Below are positions 42,913-50,939 of a stretch of 64,000 nt of DNA, one piece after another. How positions within the stretch are numbered: position 1 is the first letter of the stretch; every line of letters starts with the position of its first letter. This stretch comes from Riptortus pedestris (lineage: Eukaryota; Arthropoda; Insecta; Hemiptera; Alydidae). Location: assembly GCA_019009955.1 (NCBI GenBank), contig CM032229.1, positions 2,537,001-2,601,000 of the forward strand, written 5' to 3'. Under the pieces are notes generated by a model. It did no database searches, was not told the origin of the DNA, and was given only the letters and a program-made list of their open reading frames with translations. A program made the translations under genes and the position numbers.

Positions 42913-43741
42913 CTGACTGCAGGCAACGCAATTACTTACAGATACCACATAATTTACACGAACTACTGACAAAGGGGAGTCCATACATAAATACAATTCT
43001 TAAACATTTAAAGACTATACACATCTATTCAAAAATCTGATACATTTTAAATTTGTTTCACATTTTTATTTTTACAACATTTTTGGATGCAAAAATAAAC
43101 ATTTTATCTAAACCTCAATTTTTTTGTTTTCAAGTTTTCACTCACTTGAGTGTGTACAGAGTTTTATGTAAATAGTCACCTAAACCAACTTATATTTTAT
43201 CAAAACCTTAATAATTTTAAACTTCTTTTATTCATTTTATATACCAATTTAATTTTAACTATCGATTTACTTATTTATTTATTGAATATTTAAATATTTT
43301 ATTAATGATTTCCCTATTGCCCAATATCATTAGTTTCGATTTTCAGTTTTGTACCTAGTTTTGAATTTTGTCTTTATTTGTTCCCTCGTTCATTTATTTT
43401 GTTCTTTGTTGTGTTCCATTTTTATTTTTTGATTTCCAATCTTTTGTTTTTTGATTCTCCATGTTTTATGTTCCTTTTGTGTTCTATGTTCCTTTTATGT
43501 TTTGTGTTCCTTTTGTGTTCTATGTTCCTTTTATGTTTTGTGTTCCTTTTGAGTTCTATATTCCTTTTGTGTTATGTGTTCCTTTTGTGTTCTATGTTCT
43601 ACGTATTTATGTTTTGTTTAATTTTGTTATTTTTTTTTGTATTGTTTTGTTTTTATTTGAGTTTTGTTTTTATTTGAGTTTTGTTTTGTTTTTTAAGTTT
43701 TATTTTAGAGCAACATCGCCAAAGCTGCGAAGCTCAAATAA
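42913..43741 (+). other. L3 3' UTR with an 18-bp tandem repeat
   Basis: AT-rich and non-coding. At 43461-43606 about eight copies of an 18-bp unit alternate GTTCCTTTTGTGTTCTAT and GTTCCTTTTATGTTTTGT. It ends CAAATAAATAAATT at the target-site duplication. ORFs here (43378-43677, 43461-43745) only reflect the repeat. Confidence 0.8.
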
Positions 43742-43762
43742 ATAAATTCAAGATTATCATAT

Positions 43763-44413
43763 TGTTGCGAAAATTAAATAGATGAATAATCCTTCACAGA
43801 GAGAGAGTGCCGTATTTGGAAAGTGTGACGTAGATCAAAGCAGCCGACAGAAAGTTCTAGCCTCTACGAGTACCTTCCAGCCAGGCGTCGAGACAATTCC
43901 CATTTGATGTATGCCGACAAGCTATATAAAGAGGGCCTGCCGGGAGCGATTCAGTTTTATTCTCACCTGTCTTGATGTTCACACCAGTGCTGCAGTGCTA
44001 CTTAGTACAGTGCGGTAAAGTGTTTTTATAAGAAGAACAGTGTTGTGCCGTGACTGTAAGTAACAGTTTAGTGCCGTGTTTAAGACAGTGCAGTGCCGCG
44101 AAGTAAAGGACAGTGCAGTGCCGCGAAGTAAAGGACAGTGCAGTACCGCGAAGTAAAGGACAGTGCAGTGCCGTGTTGTTGTGAATCTCAGTGACCGTGA
44201 GTGAATTATTGGACTGTGTAGTCTGAAGAACAGTGACGCTATCAGTCTATACTGTGAGTAGTAATTAAGAATAATTACCAAGTTTATTGTGCATTATCCA
44301 AATAAATTGTGCAATGATAAAAACTGTGAAACTTACGATTATTTAATTTTGCAATCCAAAACAACTCTTATTAAAAACGTTTATTACTGGTTATGGTAAA
44401 AAAAACGTAACAA
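43763..44413 (+). repeat. LTR-B left LTR with internal 26-bp tandem repeat
   Basis: It includes three units of about 26 bp (GACAGTGCAGTGCCGCGAAG-type, 44085-44175). The right LTR has four or five. The rest matches 45867-46393 closely. Confidence 0.9.
43923..43956 (+). promoter_or_regulatory. LTR-B core promoter: TATA box and arthropod initiator
   Basis: TATATAAAG at 43923-43931 is followed 28 bases later by TCAGTT at 43951-43956, which matches the arthropod initiator and gives the usual TATA-Inr spacing. The same pair occurs in the right LTR at 45916-45924 and 45944-45949. Transcription would start at the CA of TCAGTT and define the R region. Confidence 0.75.
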
Positions 44414-44454
44414 CCTGTGTCATAAGTGGGATTGCAAAATTAAAATCAACGAAA

Positions 44455-45327
44455 ATGAAGTTTGAAGAACTAAAAGTTGAACAACTGAACAAGGAGCTGG
44501 CTAAACTGGATATGCCAACAACAGGAAATAAGGCTGAATTACAAAGGCGGTTGACAGATGAATTCCAAAGACGAGGAATCGATATAAGTACACACGAGTT
44601 TGTCGATAAAGAAGACATTGCTGTAAGTAATCCTATCTCAAGTAGCAATTTGGACTTAAATGCAATTTTAGCCGATATGATGGAAAATAACCAGAAACTC
44701 TTAGAAGCTTCTAAGAGTAACAGTGAAAAAATATTAGAGGAAGTCAGACAAGAATTCCAGGAAGCTTCTAGAGCTAATTATGAAAGATTAGAAGAAGCAT
44801 CTAGAGCTAATTGTGAGAGGTTAGAAGAAAAATTTCAGGAAGCATCTAGAGCTAATTGCGAGAGGTTAGAAGAAAAATTCCAGAAAGCTTCTAGAACAAC
44901 AAACCAAAAACTCCACGAAATATCAGAAGTGTTGGACAAACGAGTGGGAGCAATAGAACAGAGAGTCGGCGAGTTTGATGAAAAACTCTGCGGCATTAAG
45001 AAGAATGTTGAAGAGAAAATGACCAACCTAGAAAGAAAGATAGATGATGAAATACGTGAGCTACAATTCCAAATGGATAATCTACATGTTCGAGAGGGTC
45101 CGGTGAGGCTCATTTCAGAACAATCCATCAAGATAAAGACCCCAACTTTTGACGGTAATGTACCATTTAATGTTTTTAAATTACAATTTGAGACGGTGGC
45201 CAGTAGAAACGGATGGAATAATGAAGAGAAAGCGGTAGAATTAATTTTGGCACTGAAAGGAACCGCTGCAGAATCCTGGAGAGTTTACCAGACGCTTGCA
45301 GGAATAATTATGAGGACATTATGGTGA
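44455..45327 (+). pseudogene. LTR-B gag, N-terminal part: SAP-like domain, coiled coil and capsid start
   Basis: Starts at ATG 44455, 42 bases after the LTR. Residues 1-45 match a SAP-type helix-extended loop-helix (LKVEQLNKELAKLDMPTTG, NKAELQRRL). Residues ~75-205 are coiled coil with a near-exact repeated unit (EASRANCERLEE, three to four times). From about residue 220 the capsid-like domain begins: IKTPTFDGNVPFNVFKLQFE, WNNEEKAVELILALKGTAAE. The frame breaks near 45290 and the protein continues in the ORF at 45321. Gag would form the particle; a nucleic-acid-binding SAP domain at the N-terminus is also suggested in LTR-A gag. Divergence from LTR-A shows it is a different family. Confidence 0.8.
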
Positions 45328-45866
45328 CCTTACAGCGCAAGTTTGGTGGTGACCATAAACGAGAACTTTTCAGTATTGAACTAAGGGGCAGAGTGCAGAA
45401 ACCGAACGAGACGCTACAAGATTTTGCCATGGAAATCGAACGTCTAGTGCAGCTGACTTACCCAGGTGAAAATCATCCATTCTTGGATCAGGTCAAGATT
45501 GAAGCATTTGTGAATGGTATACGAGATCCAGACGTTAAATTCGAGGTGTGTGCTATGCAAAAATCATCCTTTCCAGAAACCATCTCTTATGCGCTAGCCC
45601 AGGAGACCGCTAAAGCAATTTCAAAACCGCAAGTCTACAATGTGCGACGTCTTGTTGCTGAAACACGAAGTGGCGGTGACGAAAGGAGTGACATAGAAGC
45701 AGTGGTCAAGCGGATACTGGAGGAGCAAAGGAATAGATCACGCGCCGAATGCTTCAACTGCGGTATGGTTGGCCATTTTCAGCGTAACTGTAAAGCACCA
45801 AAGAAAGGGTTGAGATCTTTTACACCAAGGAGGGACCACTATCGGGCGAACAACGTCCATATCTGT
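45321..45866 (+). pseudogene. LTR-B gag, C-terminal part with one zinc knuckle
   Basis: It continues the capsid domain (TLQRKFGGDHKRELFSIEL, KPNETLQDFAMEIERLVQ, VKIEAFVNGIRDPDVKFEV) and ends in a basic stretch and a CCHC knuckle, CFNCGMVGHFQRNC. At about 45866 the frame runs into LTR sequence (to a stop at 45986), so the native gag C-terminus and all of pol are deleted. The element could be mobilised only in trans. Confidence 0.8.
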
Positions 45867-46393
45867 CTTCCAGCCAGGCGTCGAGACAATTCCCCTTTGA
45901 TGTATGCCGACAAGCTATATAAAGAGGGCCTGCCGGGAGCGATTCAGTTTTATTCTCACCTGTCTTCATGTTCACATCAGTGCTAGTGCGGTAAAGTGTT
46001 TTTATAAGAAGAACAGTGTTGTGCCGTGACTGTAAGTAACAGTTTAGTGCCGTGTTTAAGACAGTGCAGTGCCGCGAAGTAAAGGACAGTGCAGTGCCGC
46101 GAAGTAAAGGACAGTGCAGTACCGCGAAGTAAAGGACAGTGCAGTGTCGCAAAGTAAAGGACAGTGCAGTGCCGTGTTGTTGTGAATCTCAGTGACCGTG
46201 AGTGAATTATTGGACTGTGTAATCTGAAGAACAGTGACGCTATCAGTCTATACTGTGAGTAGTAATTAAGAATAATTACCAAGTTTATTGTGCAGTGATA
46301 AAAACTGTGAAACTTGCGAGTATTTAATTTTGCAATCCAAAAGAACTCTTATTAAAAACGTTTATTACTGGTTTTGGTAATATAAACGTAACA
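45867..46393 (+). repeat. LTR-B right LTR, lacking its first ~110 bases
   Basis: Homology with the left LTR starts at CTTCCAGCCAGGCGTCG and continues to CGTAACA. It has one or two more copies of the 26-bp internal repeat than the left LTR. Confidence 0.85.
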
Positions 46394-46397
46394 ATAT

Positions 46398-46461
46398 TAT
46401 TTGTATTCAAAATCATTAATGCATGAAAATCAGTTTGGATTCACACCTAACAAATCTACGC
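46398..46461 (+). pseudogene. L2 LINE fragment 4: reverse transcriptase continuation
   Basis: Joined to the end of fragment 3 across L3 and LTR-B, it reads on in frame as YYLYSKSLMHENQFGFTPNK, containing the QFGF signature of non-LTR RTs. It is cut at ~46461 by a family-C repeat. I could not find where L2 resumes. Confidence 0.75.
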
Positions 46462-46792
46462 GCCCAGTGTCGGTCAGTGAAATCTGACCAGTGGGATAGG
46501 GGGGTTTAGAGGGAAGGATTTTCGAAAATTCGAAATATCTCCGTTACTATACGTCGGATCGAAAATGTATATAGAATCAATCTTATTGCAAATTAAATTT
46601 CCTATAAATAGTGCCATATACATGTATTCTTTATCTTGAATATTAACCGAGATATTTGCATTTTTATGTTTTCAGCTTCAGAGATGAGATCGGCTAACTT
46701 CGGGTCTAGTCGTGAGTTTCCATCAAGAGATAGTTCGGGCCGTTCCTGTAACTGTTTGGCTCTCTGTTCTGAAATCTCTCTATTGTAAAACT
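46461..46792 (-). repeat. family-C repeat, copy 1
   Basis: It shares long blocks with 61878-62230 (inverted) and 63700-63960 (direct): TTTCGAAAATTCGAAATATC, CTCCGTTACTATACGTCGGA and TCTTATTGCAAATTAAATTT. Read on the minus strand it directly follows the stop of a coding-like segment (46793-46978), as a 3' UTR would. Confidence 0.8.
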
Positions 46793-46978
46793 TCACGTGG
46801 GAAATCTGTTTAGTTTACGCAGCCCCTGCGTGACGGACTTTTTTAAGTCAAAATCTGAAATGATGTATGCCATTGTGTCGGTAGCTTCGGTTAATTTCAT
46901 GACTAATAATTGTGTTGCAAGTACTCCTAAGTCAATGGCACTGTCAGTTAAGGATCTCTTAATATTTAGCCTATTAGT
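46793..46978 (-). pseudogene. coding-like terminal exon ending in a recurring C-terminal motif
   Basis: About 61 open codons on the minus strand after an in-frame TAA at 46979: it reads IKRSLTDSAIDLGVLATQLL, then MKLTEATDTMAYIISDF and DLKKSVTQGLRKLNRFPT followed by TGA. The start may be an exon border (an AG acceptor-like site near 46972). The SVTQGLRKL end recurs on the + strand at 61838-61877. The family and function are unknown. It may be a gene-derived tail mobilised with family C, or the 3' end of an uncharacterised transposon gene. Confidence 0.4.
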
Positions 46979-47440
46979 TTACTCATAAAAATAAATCACA
47001 TAAAAAATGAAAATATAATTTATGAAAAAAAAGTTATTATAATTAAGAATTTAATTTATAAAAATTCAAATATGAAGACAATTAATTATTATTAAAATGT
47101 GAAATATATATTCCATTAACAATATAAATTTTTGTAAAGCAATGTATTTTGAGTTGTTTCTTTTAAGTACCTTTTTTTAAGCTCTCAGAGCGAAGTGAAA
47201 ACTCGATGAATTTTCTTCACAACTCGATGAATCAAATCTCACAACACGCTTTGAACTTAAAAAAAATACTTTATTCGTAATATAAAGACGACATAGATGT
47301 GTATCGTACGGAGGTTGGGTAACAATTGCTTGGGAAGAGGAAAGGAGGGGGTTTATATAAAGTGATTCTAGTATGATGCTAACTCTGCTACTAGTCCTCG
47401 AGTCCTAGGACCTAAGTGTCCATTTCCATGTGACTTAAAT
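46979..47440. other. AT-rich then promoter-like spacer, no gene seen
   Basis: 46985-47160 is AT-rich. 47180-47440 is more balanced, with a TATATAAAG at about 47354 and no ORF. The latter may be a solo LTR or Penelope flank. Nothing could be assigned. Confidence 0.4.
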
Positions 47441-48043
47441 TCACCTTGGAGAACGAAAAAGCTAAGAAGCTATGCTACCTAGATCTGGAGATAGAGAGAG
47501 ATGGAGGGGGTCATAAATTCGGTATCTATAGGAAGGCCTCATCAACCGACTTATTAATACCTGCCGATTCTTTTCATCACCCAAGATACAAGATGCAAGA
47601 CTGCCTACAGGAGCAAGCGGTCCCTGAAAAATTGTTTGCCCCGTGTTAAGGACTATGCGGACCCCCTGGATAAATTTGGCGTGTATAGGATCTCTTGCAC
47701 GGGATGCGATGCCTCTTATGTGGGGCAAAGTGGTAGAAAGATTAGGACACGTTTTAAGGAGCACTTCCCTCGCGACACTGAGTTTTCCGCACACGCCAGA
47801 AAAGAGGGCCGTGACATGTCCACCATAAAGTATCAATTGCTGTATGAGGAGAAGAAGGCCAAAAGATTAAATACGGCCGAGGGGCTGTATATAAGGCTGG
47901 GTAGACAGGCGAATGGAGATCGGAATATTAATAAGAAGGAGGAGGCGGTAAGGCTACGACATGTCGGTGAAGGGGCCCTGTCTTCTCTACGGGGGCAGAG
48001 GTTCAGTCGCCCGGCAGTCGTGGTCCAGGCAACGCAGCTTTAA
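47440..48043 (+). pseudogene. Penelope-like element, plus-strand, 5'-truncated: RT end and GIY-YIG endonuclease
   Basis: Translation gives KLCYLDLEIERDGGGHKF and DLLIPADSFHHPRYKMQ, the RT-endonuclease linker also present in the minus-strand element. After an internal deletion near 47610-47640 it continues with the GIY-YIG endonuclease: GVYRISCTGCDASYVGQSGR, KIRTRFKEHFPRDTEF and RLRHVGEGALSSL, to a stop at 48043. The GIY-YIG domain makes the target nick in Penelope-like elements. The RT domain is missing, so the copy is dead. It lies head to head with no obvious spacer gene from the minus-strand copy at 48.8-50.9 kb. Confidence 0.85.
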
Positions 48044-48345
48044 CCAGGTACCTCCTTCATCTTCTCTCTATTATTAGTATGGGTTTTTTTCTTATTTTTT
48101 AGATGTTTCTTACAGTTTTTTAGTTTTTAATTTTATTTATAGTTTTTGACATATGCTTATCGTTGTTTGCTTTTTTTATTTGACTTGTTATTAGATTTTT
48201 TATTGGTTTGGTCTTTAAATTTTAGTAGCTGACTAGTTATTAGATTTTATATTTTTATTAGTTGACTAGTTTTAAGAATTAACATTGTTTTTACTCTCTC
48301 AGGTAAGAAAAAACGCCTCGTTCCTTCACTATTCTTTATTCGATG
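48044..48345 (+). other. Penelope 3' flank, T-rich, no gene
   Basis: Low-complexity T-rich DNA after the plus-strand Penelope stop. No ORF or known repeat. Confidence 0.4.
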
Positions 48346-48350
48346 TGACA

Positions 48351-48390
48351 GAGCGCTTTCAGAGCATACGCTCCATCATCAGTGCCCTGC
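48351..48390 (-). ncRNA. hammerhead-ribozyme-like motif (Penelope terminal repeat)
   Basis: On the minus strand CTGATGA (48376-48382) is followed by a short hairpin (GGAGC, GTAT, GCTCT) and GAAA, then by the self-complementary AGCGCT (48352-48357). This is the type I hammerhead core with a palindromic stem III, as reported for Penelope-like elements, where the motif may act as a dimer. A bulged T after CTGATGA weakens the match. Orientation and position fit the 3' terminal repeat of the minus-strand element. Confidence 0.55.
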
Positions 48391-48399
48391 TGGCAAACA

Positions 48400-48816
48400 A
48401 ATACCATAAAAACGCGTTACAATATGTAATTTAATTGAGAAATTTAGAAAATATATGTACATGTCGATGGTCAAGAGTTAAAAACATACAACTTTAAATT
48501 ACAACCTAAAACTTAGTGTCCCAGTGAATATTTACAGAAATAAGAAAAACTATTTTCACAGATTAAAATTAAAAACTTGTCAGTAGAATATATAGACAAT
48601 TTCAATAAATAGTTCAAATAAATAAATTAATATTTACAGTTAAAAAGTCTAAAATAGAATAAATAGTAAAAAAAAAAAAAAAAATAAAACGAATAGTCCA
48701 ATTAAAATTAAAAAACCAAAAATGAAGGAACAACCACCGGAGGAGCTACAGAAAGCAATACATACAAAAAAACGTAAAAGAAGAAAAATAGAAAAGCGAG
48801 ACAATGACTAACCTCT
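48400..48816 (-). other. Penelope-minus 3' UTR, AT-rich, no gene
   Basis: It lies between the GIY-YIG stop and the 3' hammerhead motif of the minus-strand element. A/T runs including a 19-base A tract (~48668). No coding potential recognised. Confidence 0.5.
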
Positions 48817-49443
48817 TCACAATGATGTGACAGGAACCAAGGATTCCCTGTGACTGAGGCCTCGGGACCGGAGAGCCATGAGAGAGGCCTCCGAGACATG
48901 CCTCAACCTGGTTCCTTCTCCCGTCTTAATATTCAGGCCTCCTTTTTTCATCCTATCTAGCTTTATGAACCGGGTTTCTGCTATGCTCAGAGTCTTGCCT
49001 TTTTTTGCTTCGTAGAGGAGCTCATACTTTATAGCAGATTTCTCATGCCCCTCCTTCTTTGTGTGGGCATGGAACTCTGTGTCTCTGGTAACATGCTCTT
49101 TCAGCCGGGTTCTAATCTTTCTGCCACTTTGACCGACGTACGATGCCTCACAGCTAGAGCATGTTACCCTGTACACTCCCGACTTGTTCAGTGAGTCAAC
49201 AGGATCCTTGACCCTCGGGAGCATTGCTTTCAAAGAGTGTCGACTTTTGAAAGCAGTCGTCATCCCCAGTGTCTTGAGTTTATTTCCTATCTTATGAGAG
49301 ACAGAGCCCAGATACGGAATAGAAAGAGCGAAACATACGTCCTTATTTCGGATTCCATATCCATAGTCAACTTCCGACGGAGCCTCTTCTGGACTAGTCT
49401 GTCCACCACCCCATCCTTGTAGCCGTTGTTGGATGCTATGCAC
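48817..49443 (-). pseudogene. Penelope GIY-YIG endonuclease region
   Basis: From about residue 45 the frame is native: CFALSIPYLGSVSHKIGNKL, then MLPRVKDPVDSL, then the endonuclease GVYRVTCSSCEASYVGQSGR (GVYR..YVG corresponds to GIY..YIG), KIRTRLKEHVTRDTEFHAH, KSAIKYELLYEAKKG and RFIKLDRMKKGG. Cys residues in CSSCEA fit the Zn-binding insert seen in Penelope enzymes. The first ~45 residues are off-frame: a frameshift at about 49350 separates this from the preceding linker. It ends at a stop, 48817. Confidence 0.85.
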
Positions 49444-49721
49444 TTGATGTTGCGCAGCTCAGCTTCATAGTTCTTTTCATCCAACGGCACATTCAACAGC
49501 CTGTCTACGAGGAAAATCAGGCCTGACATCTTGTATTGGGGGTGGTGGAAAGAATCCGCCGGTATTATCAGGTCTGTCGATGATCTCTTCCTAAAAATAC
49601 TAAAAGAATGGCCACTACCTCGCTTCTCTATCTCCAAATCTAGGTAGCACAGCTTATTATGCTGCTCTACTTCCAGGGTGTACTTTATTGTCCCATGGCA
49701 ACTATTCAGGTACGAGTGCAA
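49287..49721 (-). pseudogene. Penelope RT-endonuclease linker region
   Basis: It reads HSYLNSCHGTIKYTLEVEQH, KLCYLDLEIEKRGSGHSFSI and DLIIPADSFHHPQYKMSGLI, then a helical part with RLLNVPLDEKNYEAELRNIK. This follows the RT palm in Penelope elements and is homologous to the plus-strand copy at 47446-47610. A frameshift near 49715 separates it from the RT ORF and another near 49350 from the endonuclease. Confidence 0.8.
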
Positions 49722-50502
49722 CCCATTCTAGCATGGTACCTTTAAAAACGATAAGAATATCATCAACATAGCGACCCCAGAACTCAATGAACTTGAAGTA
49801 GGGGTTGCGTGGGGACAATATATACCTTTCTTCCATGTAGTTCATAAACATATCGGCAGCTAGAGGGCTGATCCCCGATCCCATAATTAAACCATGGTCC
49901 ATTTTGTAACAGCTGCCACTGAATTTGAAATAATTTTGACCCAAACAGACCGAGAGTAAGCTGACAAATTCGTTTGAAATTAAGGGATTGACATTTTTGT
50001 TTTTGAAAAATTTCTCGAACACCTTGATGACGTGTGGGGGTGGAATATTCCCAAACATATTGACAACATCAAATGATGCCAAGATTCTTGGTTCCGTGAA
50101 AGAAACACTGTTTAATTTAGAGACAAGCTCACTACTATTGGATATTGAGTGGGTGGGTTTGAAGTTAGTAAAATTTTTAAATATTTGTACTAAACGTTTA
50201 CTGAGTTTTTCCGAAGGAGCCGAGTTAAATGAAACAATTGGTCTGAAGGGGTGGTTTTCTTTATGAACTTTGGGTAAACAATATAGCAACGGGGGGAGTG
50301 GATTCATGTGTACTAGGTATGGCAATTCCTCCTTTTTAAATAGATTAGGGGCTCGTAATATAGCTTCTTTTATTTTTGTATTGAACGAGTCCGTTGGGTC
50401 ACGTGCTAGTTGGATGCAGCCTTCCTCAATCAACAGAGAATACACTTTATTCTCATACTCATCTTTGCTCATAATGACTAAACCTTGGCCTTTATCGGCC
50501 AA
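49702..50502 (-). pseudogene. Penelope reverse transcriptase
   Basis: It begins at ADKGQGLVIMSKDEYENKVY, the typical Penelope RT start. Then LYCLPKVHKENHPFRPIVSF, RILASFDVVNMFGNIPPP (first Asp), DHGLIMGSGISPLAADMFMN and FWGRYVDDILIVFKG (catalytic YVDD). The final residues (WVALVPE) are off-frame because of a shift near 49715. The enzyme resembles telomerase RT in lineage and would copy element RNA at a nicked target. Upstream, two in-frame TAA codons at 50526-50545 separate it from the N-terminal piece. Confidence 0.9.
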
Positions 50503-50546
50503 CTCAAATTGTTCTCTTTTAACCTTTTATTTATATTCTTAATTAT

Positions 50547-50867
50547 CTATAAGACCCTTGCGGAATTATTTTTACTATGTATGAGTTTACTATTATTATT
50601 TTTGTTCTGAGAACCACTATGAGAATCCGAACATAGAAACCTCTCGATTTCAATAGCTATTTCCTTCAACGTGACATTATCACAATCAATACCTTCTACA
50701 GCTACCATGAGATCAATTAAGTCCCTTTCCCCTGGTGCCACCTTAGGACAAAATTTAAGCCCTTTATTTAAAATTGATAGCTCCTCCTGTGTGAAGTTCA
50801 AGTTGAAAAGGTCAAACACCTCCACTCTTAATACTTCTTTATTACAGGCAAAGTACTTTCGGGGCAA
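50547..50867 (-). pseudogene. Penelope N-terminal region
   Basis: A 106-codon stretch with LNFTQEELSILNKGLKFCPK, the conserved segment ahead of RT in Penelope-like proteins, and EIAIEIERFL. The first residues overlap the 5' hammerhead-like motif, so the true start is probably further downstream. It ends in Asn/Ser-rich sequence, with stops before RT. Confidence 0.65.
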
Positions 50868-50892
50868 ACCGTCCCATCATCAGTGCTCTAGA
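50850..50892 (-). ncRNA. hammerhead-ribozyme-like motif, 5' copy
   Basis: On the minus strand CTGATGA (50877-50883), a hairpin with GGG and CCC arms, GAAA, and the palindrome AGTACT (50852-50857). Same layout as 48351-48390 with different stem sequences, which looks like compensatory variation. As there, one extra T follows CTGATGA. Confidence 0.55.
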
Positions 50893-50939
50893 GTTGGTCC
50901 CTATTGAGCCGACATCTCCGGCGAGACTCCGGAGTCATA

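Larger units (their letters stand above)
33971..43741 (+). mobile_element. L3: RNase H-bearing non-LTR retrotransposon, split by a TIR element
   Basis: Bounded by the 16-bp duplication ATAAATTCAAGATTAT (33955-33970 and 43742-43757) with an AATA-type tail. It has ORF1 with zinc knuckles and an ORF2 with endonuclease, RT and RNase H, placing it in the I-like group. The 3.9-kb TIR element at 36237-40174 splits ORF2 just after the endonuclease. Excision in silico restores the frame (VL then AWDSL) across the TA site. The endonuclease half has frameshifts; the RT-RNase H half is open. Confidence 0.9.
43763..46393 (+). mobile_element. LTR-B: gag-only LTR retrotransposon derivative
   Basis: The left LTR (43763-44413) starts TGTTGCGAAA and ends CGTAACA. 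The right LTR is 5'-truncated (45867-46393) and ends identically. ATAT flanks both sides (43759-43762 and 46394-46397). Only gag lies between; pol is absent, and the gag nucleocapsid runs straight into the LTR, a deletion junction at about 45866. It inserted five bases from the L3 duplication, within L2. Confidence 0.85.
48340..50935 (-). mobile_element. Penelope-like element, minus-strand, near full length
   Basis: Order on the minus strand: hammerhead-like motif (50850-50892), an N-terminal region, RT with YVDD, a linker, GIY-YIG endonuclease, 3' UTR, and a second hammerhead-like motif (48351-48390). RT plus GIY-YIG defines the Penelope class. It inserted into the minus-strand spliced gene at about 50935. 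Frameshifts near 49715 and 49350, and stops near 50530, inactivate it as read. Confidence 0.85.

Noticed and set aside
43378..43745. Overlapping hydrophobic ORFs (99 and 94 codons)
   Set aside because: They arise from the 18-bp T-rich tandem repeat in the L3 3' UTR.
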